Source: Pachyseris speciosa (Eukaryota > Cnidaria > Anthozoa > Scleractinia > Pachyseridae). From it: a stretch of 64,000 nucleotides of DNA. Position 1 is the stretch's first letter; each line of letters opens with the position of its first letter. Shown one piece after another: positions 1-11,910 of the stretch. A model generated the notes under the pieces. The model did not search any database. It was not told the DNA's origin and saw only the letters and a list, made by a program, of their open reading frames with translations. Location: contig JAEMWC010001101.1 of assembly GCA_016490735.1 (NCBI GenBank), positions 90,001-154,000 of the forward strand. The letters run 5' to 3'. Made by a program: the position numbers and the translations under genes.

Positions 1-3000
1 TGAAAGTAGGTGGTGTGTACTAATTGTGGTGAGTACTACCTGCGTGCACGGTGTGGAGCGCGTCCTGTAAATTCCTGATTTGCAAGATTGTGACACTCGC
101 TAATAATCTCTCTCTTGGACAAGTTGTAATAGGATGGTGATATTAGGTGCTTTTTTCTAGCTGTGATGAGTACTATTTGTGCGCACGGTGTGGAAAGCGT
201 CCCATCAATTCCTAGTTTCCGAGATTTTGAATCTCGGTCATAATCTCACTCGTTAAAAAATTGTAAGAGCATGTTTAAACTGGGTTGTTTTTACTAGCTG
301 TGACGAGTACTACTTGTGCGCACGTTTGGTTCGCGTCCCAAAACCTTGTGATATCTCAGATTTTAAGTCTCCGTCATAATCTCACTCCCTGAAAACTAGT
401 AAGAGCACGTTGAAGCGACGTTGTTTTTACTAGCTGTGATGATTGTTAATGGTGTGCAAGGAGTGGAGCTCGTCCAATCAAATCCAGAATTCCGAGATTT
501 TTACTCACCGTCATAATCTCGCTCTTTGAAAACTTGTAAGAGCATGTTGAAAGTAGATGCTTTTTACTAGCTGTGATGAGTACCACTTTTGCGCACAGTG
601 TGGAGTGTCTTCCATCAATTCCTGACTCCCGAGATTTTGACTTTCGGTCATGATCTCACGGTATGAAAACATTAAGAGCATGTTAAAGGTGGCTAGTTTT
701 TCTACATGTGATGAGTACTTGTCGTGCCACTGTGTGCAGCGCTTCCCATGAATTTCTGACTGCCGAGCCTTTGACCAACGGTCATAATAATCTACCTGTT
801 TGAAAACTTGTACTGGTATGTTGAATGTAGGTGGCTTTTACAAGCTGCGCACGGAGTAGATCTCGTCCCATCAATTGGTGATTTTCACTCTCGGTCATTA
901 TCTCACTCTTTGTAAACTTGTAAGAGCATGTTGAAGGTAGGTGGTTTGTACTAGCTGTGACTAGTACTAGTTGTGCGCACTGTGTGGAGCGCGTCCAGTT
1001 AATTTCTGGTTTCCGAGATTTTGAATCTCGGTCATAATCTCACTGTTTCAAAACTTCATTAAGGATGTTGAAAGTTGGTGGTGTTTACTAGCTATGATGA
1101 GAACTACTTGCGCGCACGGTGTTGATTTTGACTCTCGGTGATAATCTCACTCTCTGAAAAGGTGTAAGACAATGTTGAAGGTAGGTGCTTTTTACTAGCT
1201 GTGATGAGTACTACTTGTGCGCACGGTATTGACTTGGTCTGATCAATTCCTAGTTTCCGACTTGTTGACTCTCGGTCATAATCACAATCTTTTAAAACTT
1301 GTACGAGGATGTTGAAAGAAGTTGATTTTTACTAGTTGTTATCAATATTACGGTGTACCATCAATTCCTTGTTTCCGAGAAGTTGACTCTCGGTCATAAT
1401 AATAATCTTTCAAAACTTGTCAGAGGATTTTGAAAGTAGCTTTCTTTTACTAGCTGTGATTAGTACTACTTGGGCATTTGTTGTGGAGCGCGTCCCATTA
1501 ATTCCTGATTTCCGAGATTTTGACTCTTTGTCATAAACGTACTCTTTCAAAACTTGTAAGAGCATGTTTAAACTTGGTGGCTTTTACTAGCTGTGATGAG
1601 TACTACTTGTGCGCACATTGTGGATTGAGTCCCATCAATTCCTGAAATCCGAGATGTTGACTTTCGGTCATAGTCTCAGTCTTTAAAACTTGTAAGAGCA
1701 AGTAGGTTGTTTTTACAAGCTGCCATTAGCACTCCTTGTGCGCGCGGTGTGGAGCGCTCCCCGTGAATTACTGATTTCCAAGATTTTGACTCTCTGTTAT
1801 AATCTCACTCTTTGCAAAGTTTTAAGAGCATGATGAAAGTAGTTGGTTTTTATTAGGTGTAATGAGTACTACTTCTCAGCGTTGTGTGGAGCACGTCCCA
1901 TCAATTCCTGATTTCCCAGATTTTAAGTTTCGGTTATAATCTCACTGTTTGAAATTTTGAAAGTAGGTGGTTTCTACAAGCTGCACGGTGTGAAGCGCGT
2001 CCTAAAAATTCCTGATTTCGAAGATTGTGACACTCGCTCATAATCTCTCTCTTGGACAAGTTGTAATAGGATGGTGAAATTAGGTGCTTTTTTCTAGCTG
2101 TGATTAGTACTACTTGGGCGTTTGGTGTGGAGCGCGTCCTATTAATTCCTGATTTCCGAGATTTTCACTCTCGGTTATAATCTCACTCTTTGCACTTTTA
2201 AATGCATGTAGAAACTAGGTGGTTTTTACAATTTGTAATGCGTACTACTTGTGCGCACGGTGTGGATCAGGTCCCATCAATTCCTGAATTCCGAGATTTT
2301 GACTCTCGGTCATAATCTCACTCTTTGAAAACTTTTAAGAGCATTTTGAAAGTAGGTGGTTTTTACAAGCTGCCATGAGTACTACTTGTGCGCGCAGTGT
2401 TTAGCGCCTCCGTGAATTACTGATTTCCGACATTTTGACTCTCTGTCATAATCTCACTCTTTGCAAAATTTTAAGAGCATGCTGAATGTAGTTGGTTTTT
2501 ATTGGCTCTCATGAGTACTACTTCTCAGCGCGGTGTGGAGCACGTCCAATCAATTCCCTTTTCGGAGATTTTGACAGTCGGTCATAATCTCACTTTTAAA
2601 AAACTTGTAATAAGACGGTGAAATTAGGTACTTTTTACTAGGTGTTCTCCGTTCTACTTGTTTGCACGGTGTGCAGCGCGTCCCATCAATTCGTGATTTT
2701 CCTGATTTTAAGTTTTTGTCATAATTTCACTCTTTCAAAACTTATTAGACGATGTTGAAAGTAGGTGGTGTTTACTAGCTGTGATGAGTGCTACCTGCGT
2801 GCACGGTGTGGAGCGCGTTTCATAAATTCCTGATTTCTAAGATTATGACCCTCGCTCATAATTTCACTCCTTGAACAGTTCTAAGAGCACGTTAAAAGTG
2901 TGTGCTTTTGACTAGCTGTAATGAGTACTACTTGTGCGCAGGGTGTGGTGCGGGTCCCATCAATTCCTAGTTTCCGAGATTTTGAGTCTCGGTCATAATC

Positions 3001-6000
3001 ACAATCTTTAAAGACTTGTGAGAGGATGTTGAGAGTAGGTGGTTTTTATTAGCTGTGATGAGTACTACTTCTGAGCGCGGTGTGGAGCGCGTCCCATCGA
3101 TTCCTTATTTCCGATATTTCGAGTGTCGGTCGTAATCTCTCTCTTCGACAACTTGTAATAGGATGGTGAAATTAGGAGCTTTTTACTAGCTGTGATGGGT
3201 ACTATTTGTGCGCACGGTGTGGAAAGCGTCCCATCAATTCCTGGTTTCCGAGATTTTGAATCTCGGTCATAATCTTACTCTTTGAAAACTTATAAAAGGA
3301 TGTCGAAAGTAGCTGGAGTTTACTAGCTCTTTCGTTCACGGTGTGGAGCGCATCTTATCAATTCCTGATTTCCGCGATTTTGACTCTCGGTCATAATCTC
3401 ACTCTTTGAAAACTTGTAAGAGCATGTTGAAACTTGGTGGTTTTTACTAGCTGTGATGAGTACTAGTTGTGCGCACGGTGTAGAGCGGGTCCTACCAAAT
3501 CCTGATTTCCCAGATTTTGAGTTTCGGTCATAATCTCACTCTTTGAGAACTTGTTAGAGGATGTTGAAAGTAGGTGTGTTTACTAGCTGTGATGAGTACT
3601 ATTTGTGTGCACGCAGTGGAGCGCGTCCTATTAATTCCTGATTTCCGAGATTTTGACCCCTTGTCATAATCCCACCCTTTGAAAACTTGTGAGAGCATGT
3701 TGAAAGTACGTGGTTTTCACTAGGTATGGTGAGTACTTCCTGTGGTGAAATAGGATGGTGAAATTAGGAGCTTTTTACTAGCTGTGATGGGTACTACTTG
3801 TGCGCAAGGTGTGGAAAACGTCCCATCAATTCCTGGTTTCCGAGATTTTGAATCTCGGTCATAATCTTACTCTTTGAAAACTTATAAAAGGATGTCGAAA
3901 GTAGCTGGAGTTTACTAGCTCTGATGAGAAGAACTTTCGTTCGCGGTGTGGAGCGCATCTTATCAATCCTGATTTCCGCGATTTTGACTCTCGGTCATAA
4001 TCTCACTCTTTGAAAACTTGTAAGAGCATGTTAAAACGAGGTTGTTTTTACTAGCTGTGACGAGTAGGTATTTTGCGCACGGTGTGGATCGCGTCCCATC
4101 AATACCTGAATTCCGAGATTTTGAGTCTTAGTGAGAATCTCACTCTTTGAAGACTTCTAAGAGCATGTTGAAACGAAGTGGGGTTTCTAGCTGTTATGAT
4201 TATTACTTGTGTGCAAGGTGTGGAGCGCGTCCAATCAATTCCAGAATTCCGAGATTTTATCTCACGGTCATAATCTCACTCTTTCAAAACTTGTAAGAGC
4301 ATGTTGAAAGTACGTGGTTTTCTACTAGGTATGGAGAGTACTACCTGTGCGCACGGTGTGGAGGGTGTCCCATAAATGCCTGATTTCCGAGATTATGACC
4401 CTCGCTGATAATTTCACGCTTTGAAAAGTTGTAAGAGCATGTCTAAATTAGGTGCTTTGTACTAGCTGTGATGAGTATTACTTGTGCGCACGGTGTAGAG
4501 CGCGTCCCATCAATTCCTGATTTCCGAGATTTTCACTCTGGGTCATTATCTCTATTTTAAAACTTGTAAGAGCATGTTGAAAGTATGTGGTTTTTACTAT
4601 CTGTTTTGAGTACCAATTGTGCGCTTGGTGTGGAGCGCGTCCCGTGAATTCCTGATTTCGGAGATTTTTACTCTCAGTCATAATCTCAGTCTTTGAAAAG
4701 TTGTAAGAACAATTTGAAAGTAAACGGTTTCTACGAGCTGTGATGAGTACAACCATTGCGCAGAGTGTTGAGTGCGTTCCATCAATTCCTGATTTCCGAG
4801 ATCTTGACTGTCGGTCATAATCTCACGGTATGAAAAGTTGTAAAAGCATTTTGAAAGTAGGTTGTTTTTCTCGCTGAGATGAGTACTTCTTGTGCTAACG
4901 GTTTGAAGCGCGTCCACTTAATCCTGAGTTCCGAGATTTTGACTCACGGTCATAATCTACCTGTTTGAAAACTTTTAATGGAATATTGAAAGTAGGTGGC
5001 TTTTACTAGCTGTCATGAGTAATACTCTTGCGCAAAGAGCCAGTTCGTGATTTCCGAGTTTTTAAATCTCGGACATAATCTCACTCTTTGAAAACTTCTA
5101 AAACGATGTTGAAAGTAGGTGGTGTTTACAAGCTGTGATGAGAACTACTTGTGCGCATGATGAGGAGCGCGTCTCATTAATTTCTGATTTCCGAGATTTT
5201 GTCTCACCGAGGTTTTTATCTCACTGTTTGAAAACTTGTAAGAGTATGTTAAAAGTAGCTGATGTTTACTAGCTGTGATGAGTACCACTTGTGCTCAAGG
5301 TGTTGATCGCGTCCCAACAATTCCTGAATTCCGAGATTTTGAGTCTCGGTCATAATCTCACTCTTTGAAAACTTGTGAAAGCATGTTGAAGTAGGTAACA
5401 TTTACAAGCTCTCATGAGTACTACTTGTGCGCGCAGTGTGGAGCGCGTAACGTGAATTCCTGAATTCCGAGATTTTTTCTCACGGTCATAATCTCACTCT
5501 TTTAAAACTTGTAAGAGCATGTTAAATGTGGGTGGTGTTTACAAGCTGTCATGAGTACTACTTGTGCACGCGGTGTGGAGGGCGTCTCGGGAATTTCTGA
5601 TTTCCGAGATTTTGTCTCATGGTCATAATCTCACTCTTTTAAAAGTATTAAGAGCACGTGGAAAGTACGTTGTTTTAACTAGGTATGGTGAGTTATACCT
5701 GTGCGCAGGGTGTGGAGCGCATCCCATCAATTCCTTATTTTGGAGATTTTGAGTCTCGGTCATAATCACAGTCTTTGAAAAGTTCTAAAAAGATGTTGAA
5801 AGTACGTGGTGTTTACTAGCTGAGATGAGTACTACATGAGAGCACGGTGTGGAGCGCGTCTCATTAATTCCCGATTTCCGAAATTTTGAATCTCAGTCAT
5901 AATCACAATCTTTAATAACTTGTAAGAGGATGTTGAAAGTAGGTGGTTTTTACTATCTGTCATAAGTACAACTTTTGTGTTCGGTGTGGAGCGAGTCCCG

Positions 6001-7254
6001 TGAATTCCTGATTTCCGAGATTTTTACTCTCGGTCATAATGTCACTGTTTGAAAAGTTGTAAGAACAGGTTGAAAGTAAGCGGTTTTTACCAGGTGTTAG
6101 GAGTACATCTTGTGCCCACAGTGTGGAGTGCGTTCCATCAATTCGTGATTTCCGAGATTTTAACTGGCGGTAATAAGCTCACTGTATGAAAACTGGTAAG
6201 AGCATGTTGAAATTAGGTGGTTTTTGTAGCTGTGATGAGTACTTCTTGTGGGCACGTGTGTAGCGCGTCCATTCAATTCCTGATTGCCGAGATTTTGACC
6301 CACGGTCATAATCTACCTCCTTTAAAACTTGTGAGGGTATGTTGAAAGTAGTTTGTTTTTATTAGCTGTGATCAATACTACTTTTGAGCGCTGTGTGGAG
6401 CGCGTCCCATCAATTCCTGATTTCCGAGATTTTGACTGTTGGTCATAATCTCACTCTTTCAAAAGTTGTAAGCGAATGTTGAAAGTAGGTTGTGGGCTCA
6501 TTGTTGAGTGCGTTCCATCAACTTCTGATTTCCGAGATTTTGACTTTCATTCATAATGTCAGGGTTTGAAAAATTGTAAGAGCATTTTGAGGGCACAGTG
6601 TTGAGCGCATCGCATTAATTCCTTGTTTCCGAGAAGTTGACTCTCGGTCATAATCACAATCTTTCCAAACTTGTATGAGGATTTTGAAAGTAGGTTTCTG
6701 TTACTAGCTATGATGAGTACTACTTGGACGTTTGGTGTGGAGCGCGTCGCATTAATTCCTGATTTCCGAGATTTCGACTCCCGGTCATAATCTCACTCTT
6801 TGAAAACTTGTAAGAGCATGTTGAAACTTGGTGGTTTTTACTAGCTGTGATGAGTACTAGTTGTGCGCACGGTGTAGAGAGCGGGTCCTACCAAATCCTG
6901 ATTTCCCAGATTTTGAGTTTCGGTCATAATCTCACTCTTTGAAAACTTGTTAGAGGATGTTGAAAGTAGGTGTGTTTACTAGCTGTGATGAGTACTATTT
7001 GTGTGCACGGAGTGGAGCGCGTCCTATTAATTCCTGATTTCCGAGATTTTGACCCTTTGTCATAATCCCACATTTTGAAAACTTGTGAGAGCATGTTGAA
7101 AGTACGTGGTTTTCACTAGGTATGGTGAGTACTTCCTGTGCGCATAGTGTGGAGCGCGTCCCATCATTTCCTTATTTTGGAGTTGTTTCTTCTCGATCAT
7201 AATCTCTGGCTTTGAAAACTTGTAAGAGCATCCTGAAAGTAGTTGGTTTTTATT
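1..7254. repeat. 137-bp tandem satellite array, left block
   Basis: Head-to-tail array of a unit of about 137 bp, roughly 53 units, with frequent substitutions and small indels. Each unit contains the landmarks ACTAGCTGTGATGAGTACTA, GCGCACGGTGTGGAGCGCGT, CAATTCCTGATTTCCGAGA and GGTCATAATCTCACTCTTTG. A short hairpin, CCGAGA-loop-TCTCGG, recurs in most units. Since 137 is not a multiple of three, reading frames rotate from unit to unit, and the scattered short ORFs here are by-products. I see no gene. Units in this block are more diverged than those at 47.9-52.5 kb, and some multi-unit segments are duplicated inside it. Confidence 0.95.
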
Positions 7255-7617
7255 ATCACAATTTATTGAACATATGAAATAAATTTCAGTTAATCAAAAA
7301 CTCTTGTTCTTTTGTGAGCTTGAAGCTTTGCTGAAACACCCAATCACTGACCTCATGTTGACCTCACGTGAGAATCCTAAGGTCATCCAATGAGAAGGAA
7401 CCTTGTCATCTAAATACATGTTTGGAAAACTTGATTGCTGTCTTCTTTCGTTCCCACGCGAAATAAACAAATAGTCCAGCCAGCGTTTTTTTCCTTCAGT
7501 TCCTTCAGCTGGTAGTCGGTGAATCATGTTAGAAGCTGCTACTAAGCGAACTTAATCGGCGATCGGGCTTGTTGAACTCTTTACAGCGGGGTTTCCCCCG
7601 TCCCACAGTATAACATT

Positions 7618-8919
7618 ATGCCGCCAACCCGTCGAGGAGGGAACGCCTCTAGATTGGCCGATCCTGGCTCCTTACCTTAGGATCTGGAGCTAGACAAGTT
7701 GTGCGTGAAGGACCTACGATCTCTATGCAACAAACTAAACCTGACAACAACCGGTGGACGTGTTGCTTTGATCAAACGACTCGAAGAAGCTCGGCGTAAC
7801 GCGCCTAACCTTACAGGCACTCCGCCCCCAAACCAAGATGGCGTCGAGCACGTGGCATCTCCCCTTGAGCTGCAATTTCACCGACTTGAGTGTCAAGTCC
7901 AGGAGCTATTGGACCGGGAGTCTTCCCAAGACGGGTCTCTGTCACCAACGCAACTTACACAAGTGCAATCGATTGTCCAAGGATCACTGAATGAAGCGAT
8001 TGAAAAGGCCGCCTCTGCAGCCGCTCAAGCCGCTGTTAGCGCTTTCCATAACGGCTCGGTTTCACCAGCTCCCGCATCTGCTACCCAAGTATCCTCGGCG
8101 AACGAAAGGTCTGAGACAACAGGACCAATCCTTCCACCCGCGATCAATGACGCCATCGTGTCACAGATCCCTAATACTTCAGCCCAGTCCGCCGACACAT
8201 CGATGGATTCTGTCCACGAACTCATAGCCAAGCTGGTCAAGGAAATTCTCACTGGTGAGTTTATGCAACTTGCTAAACGGCTTCCAAAGAACTTAAACTC
8301 TTTAAACGCATCACACGATGAGCCACTTACCCTCACCGTAGATAACTCAGTGATTAAAGTAAACAAGGCGAAAGTTACATCCATCACTGACATAGCAGAG
8401 TGGACGACAGCCTTCACTGCTTACATGGGTGTCTTAATTAGCCAGTTTCCACATCGTGCTTCAGAATTATTAGAATATATGTCCTTGATTCGTTACGCAG
8501 CTAAATACCATAAGGGGTTAGGGTGGTGTGTCTATGATATTAAGTTCCGGCAGAAGGCTGCTGTAAATAAGTCCTTAAAATGGTCCACCATAGACAGCCA
8601 GTTGTGGCTTAAGACTTTCACTGTTGCACCTTCTCTTCTGAAGAAGGACATTGGAGTTTTCCAACATGGACCCTCACCGGCAAGTGCTTCAAGGGGGACC
8701 GACAACCGCACTTGCCACAACTTCAACAGGGGGCTCCCTGTGCCAGAACCCCCTGCCTGTATGCTCACAAATGCAACCGGTCTGGGTGCCGGAAAGACCA
8801 TCCTGGGATCAAGTGCCCCTTTTTCACTGAACCAGGAAAAGAACTCCTCCCAGGGCGGGAAAGGCCCTGTCCCAGCCCCACAGTTCCCGCCACCGGGACA
8901 AATAGCTTTGGGGGTGTAG
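7618..8919 (+). pseudogene. DIRS-type gag-like protein with N-terminal SAP domain
   Basis: The likely original start is the ATG at 7618. An in-frame TAG at 7678-7680 interrupts the frame, which then stays open to 8919. Residues about 29-58 (LRSLCNKLNLTTTGGRVALI) form a SAP-type helix-turn-helix, a DNA/chromatin-binding fold. A linker rich in Ala, Ser, Pro and Gln follows, then a helical region (about residues 200-320) that may be the capsid-like part. From about 8730 the frame departs from the expected zinc-finger sequence, which continues in another frame, so a frameshift lies there. The protein probably binds the element's nucleic acid. The SAP call is by eye. Loss of function is well supported by the stop and the frameshift. 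Confidence 0.75.
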
Positions 8920-9164
8920 TTACCCCTGTAAATGTTTTATTTTTATATCAGGCATTATCCAATCATCCTGATAAAGAATGTGTCAACAAGTTATACTCTG
9001 AATTACAGGAGGGGGATCGGATTGGGTATTCAGGTCCTAGATATCCTCAGTTTTCCAAAAACGTGTCTACTGCGCTTTTTAATCCTGAGGATGTCACAGC
9101 GAACTTAGTTGACGAGGTTTCTAAAAGGCGTACCATGGGTCCTTTTCCCTCTCCTCTCCTTTAA
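8725..9164 (+). pseudogene. DIRS gag C-terminal zinc region and RT N-terminal linker
   Basis: This frame continues the gag product after the frameshift near 8730. It shows closely spaced Cys and His residues (GAPCARTPCLYAHKC, then CRKDHPGIKC), a CCCH-like zinc-binding cluster typical of DIRS gag/RT junctions. The following stretch (NKLYSELQEGDRIGYSGPRY) leads toward the reverse transcriptase. At about 9130-9160 the sequence breaks frame again, and the RT continues from VSPIGLVPKKH in the next frame. It is best read as one ancestral gag-pol junction split by two frameshifts. Confidence 0.7.
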
Positions 9165-9738
9165 AATTTTTCAAGTTTCCCCTATCGGTCTTGTTCCCAA
9201 AAAACATTCAGACAAATTTCGAACAATTTTTCATTTATCCTTCCCAAAGTCAGGGAGCTCCAGCATTAATTATTTTATTGAAAAGGATGATTTTTCCCTT
9301 CAATATATTACCATTGATAATGCAATTGCAGCTATCCAGAACTTTGGCCCAGGTTGCTACTTAGCAAAAACAGACATTGAGTCTGCATTTCGGCTCTATC
9401 CTGTTCACCCTGATGACTGGGAGCTTCTGGGGATGTTTTGGGAGGGGCAATATTATTTTGACAAAGTCCTTCCCTTCGGACTTCGATCTACCCCTTACCT
9501 TTTCTATCAGCTGTCAGATGCCATTGAGTGGATCTTGCTAAACAAATGTTCCATTTCATTTGTGTGCCACAACTTAGATGACTTCCTTTTAGTAGAACCC
9601 CCATGTCCCATCTCAACCCCAGATTCCCTATGTCAGGCAAGCCTGTCCAGTATGATCATGACCTTTAAAAATTTGAATATCCCCATCTCAAAAGCCAAAA
9701 ATGAGGGGCCAGGTTACCAGAGGCCAGATTACCTTTGA
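9109..9738 (+). pseudogene. DIRS-type reverse transcriptase domain
   Basis: Reverse transcriptase core of the element. Visible motifs in order: SPIGLVPKKHSDKFRTIFHL (fingers), the motif A region LAKTDIESAFRL with its catalytic Asp, the motif B region PFGLRSTPYLF, and the motif C region HNLDDFLL. In this family motif C is usually preceded by a hydrophobic or aromatic residue; the two Asp are present. The frame ends at 9738 soon after the thumb begins, and the RNase H domain resumes in a different frame with part of the connection missing, so a small deletion plus frameshift near 9700-9745 is likely. Homologous RTs copy element RNA into cDNA; this one cannot be made as a whole protein. Confidence 0.85.
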
Positions 9739-10399
9739 TAGGTACCCTGAACTTTGCTTGCAAGGTCATTCCCCTTGGGGCCCCTTATTTCAACGGATAA
9801 TTCATCTAACCAGAGGTGTCAAGAAACCCCACCATCACATTCAGCTTTCCATGGGTTTCTACAAAGATCTCAAAATGTGGGGAACGTTTATCACCAACTG
9901 GAATGGTATCGGGATATTCCTATCTCCTCTATGGGACACATCTGATACGCTCTCCTTATTTACCGAAGCCTCAGGTTATTTGGGTTACCGGGGAATCTTC
10001 CAAAAAAGATGGTTTGAAGGAAAGTGGCTTCCCTCTCAACAACTGGGCCAGCCAGGCATCAGCATTCTCTGGCAAGAATTATATGCCACAAATATTGCAT
10101 GCCATTTATGGGGGACCCATTGGACATCCAAGCGTATTCAGTTTCATTGTGACAATCAAGGTGTTGTTGAGGTTATCAATTCCAGGCGATCCAAAGTTCC
10201 CCGGGTTATGGACTTAGTAAGGGACCTTACACTCTGCACATTGCAGCATAACTTTTATTTCCGAGCTGTACATGTCCCTGGGATCAGTAACAACATCGCC
10301 GACTCTCTTTCTCGATTCCAGATGGAGCGCTTCAACCAGCTTGCACCCCATGCCAACCCAAACCCAGATCCCATCCCAGCTTATCTATACAGTCTCTAA
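9701..10399 (+). pseudogene. DIRS-type RNase H domain
   Basis: RNase H domain that degrades the RNA strand of the RNA-DNA hybrid. Motifs seen: LFTEASGYLGYRG, where the first catalytic acidic residue is Glu rather than the usual Asp; WQELYATNIACHLWG with the second acidic residue; FHCDNQGVVEVINSR with the third; and HVPGISNNIADSLSRFQM with the fourth. The C-terminal tail (MERFNQLAPHANPNPDP) is typical of DIRS pol proteins. The frame stops at 10399, next to the recombinase in another frame. Joined only by frameshift to the RT upstream, so not functional here. Confidence 0.85.
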
Positions 10400-10924
10400 C
10401 CAAGCAAGCAGAGCACTACCTGGAATGGCCCTTGCCCAGAGCACTAAGAAAACATACGATTCTGGTATGCGACAATTTTTTACATTCTGTTCCCAAATGA
10501 ACATAACTCCACAACTTCCCATTGATGAGGATACTCTGATAAATTCTCGGTGTCAATGGCTCGATCAGTGCAGTACAGCACCATCAGGGACCATAGTTAT
10601 TGGGAAGACAAATTCACCCCTTTGTTCCATTTCTGCCTGAACTCTAAGCCCTTCTCTTCAGACTTTGGCCCCCTTTTCTCGTACGAATCTGGTGCATTCC
10701 TGACCCGGGAAAAGTTCACGATCAGTAAGGGTGGTCTGGATTCGAGCGAATTTGCTGGGCACAGTTTTTGCATAGGGGCAGCCACAACAGCTGCATCAGC
10801 AAACTTACCCCCTTGGCTAATTAAAGATTTGGGTCGTTGGTCATCTGACTGTTTTGAGAGATAGATAACAACTCCCCCTTCTGTTCTGGCACAGGTTCCC
10901 CAAACGCTCGTCAGCCTGTTATAA
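10391..10924 (+). pseudogene. DIRS-type tyrosine recombinase, catalytically broken
   Basis: The N-terminal SAM-like segment is recognisable (LAQSTKKTYDSGMRQFFTFC, about 10432-10491). A deletion and frameshift around 10540-10560 remove most of the central part, including the region expected to hold the first catalytic Arg. The C-terminal part (FAGHSFCIGAATTAASANLP, then LGRWSSDCFER) matches the recombinase box II, but the HxxR arginine is Cys. The codon after FER, where the nucleophilic Tyr is expected eight residues after Trp, is TAG at 10862-10864; the frame then runs on to a TAA at 10922. The enzyme normally circularises and integrates the cDNA. At least three catalytic positions are lost here. 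Confidence 0.8.
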
Positions 10925-11507
10925 CTCACTAATCAAACAGAAATGATGCCTTATATTTTGGGTGGTTTGGGATTCTAGCATGCCACCAAGCCTTAAATTT
11001 ATTCGGGCTTTTTATTCCCCAACCTTTCCCATTTTTATCCTAATGCAAATGCTACACACTCCCTCACTCCTTGAAAAATGAAATGCATTATTTATTTTCC
11101 CTTGTGGCTCGTCAATGGGGAGGAATGCTTTGCATTTTGTGGGGATGAAGTGCTCCTCTCGTCACACTCCTGCCCCCATAGACTCGATTTCCGGAGATCC
11201 AACTTCCTCCGTCTCTACCCCTGGAGTTAGGCTAGTGGAGGCGCACTCCCTCCAATCAGAGAGGAGGCCCATTACTCCCTCCTCTCTACCCAGGTATGCT
11301 CACAGTGGCCCTAAGAGAAGGCCCACTCCCTCCTCCTTATCCTCTGTGTGAATCCCCTTGGGCTGTAGGTTTTGTTTTTCTTCACACTCCCGGGGTTCAC
11401 GGGGATAAATCATTAATTGAGCATTTTGTCACCCACTTCCCCATTTTCAGCCACACAAGGTTGTCGTTGTCCTTATTTTAGGAGGAAACAAGGGAAAGTT
11501 GATTCAA

Positions 11508-11910
11508 GCTGTGATGAGTACTACTTCTGAGCGCGGTGTAGAGCGCTTCCCATAAATTTCTGGTTTCCGAGATTTTCAATCTCGGTCGTAATCTGACTCT
11601 TTAAAAACTTCTAAAAGGATGTTGAAAGTAGGTGGTGTTTACTAGCTGTGATGGGTACTACTTGTGCGCACGGTGTGGCGCGCGTCCCATCAATTCCTTT
11701 TTTCGAAGGTTTTCACTCTGGGTCATAATCTCACTCTTTGAAAACTTGTAAGGGCATGTTGAAAGTAGGTGGTTTTTCTAGCTGTGATGAGTACTTCTTG
11801 TGCGCATGGTGTGGAGCTAGCCTCATCAATTCCTTATTTCCGACATTTTGACTCTCGGTTATAATCTCACTCTTTGAAAACTTGTAAGAGCATGTTGAAA
11901 GTAGGTGCTT
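11508..11910. repeat. 137-bp satellite, three units
   Basis: About three units of the same satellite, lying between the DIRS insertion and the hammerhead-bearing element. It ends at GTAGGTGCTTT, a mid-unit position that is continued by TTTTACTAGCTG at 12258, so the two satellite pieces were one array before insertion. Confidence 0.95.

Larger units (their letters stand above)
7255..11507 (+). mobile_element. Degenerate DIRS-order (tyrosine-recombinase) retrotransposon
   Basis: A 4.25-kb insertion in the satellite. The satellite stops inside its TTTTTATTAG motif near 7254 and resumes at AGCTGTGATGAGTAC near 11507 in nearly the same phase, with no clear target-site duplication, as expected for tyrosine-recombinase elements. 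Domain order is SAP-containing gag, CCCH-like zinc region, reverse transcriptase, RNase H, tyrosine recombinase, which fits DIRS-like or Ngaro-like elements; I found no methyltransferase. Premature stops, frameshifts and deletions break every gene, so the copy is dead. The 3' region 10925-11507 is pyrimidine-rich with repeated ACTCCCTCC motifs; I could not define terminal or split repeats by eye. Confidence 0.85.

Noticed and set aside
4478..4917. Minus-strand ORFs of 60-104 residues inside the 137-bp satellite (also at 16956, 20059, 22856, 51263 and elsewhere)
   Set aside because: They repeat the same peptide pieces (TESQNLGNQELMGRAPHRAH) because the repeat is read in rotating frames. No conservation as a protein is implied.
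1..7254. CRISPR-like array
   Set aside because: Repeats are contiguous 137-bp units without unique spacers and the DNA is eukaryotic.
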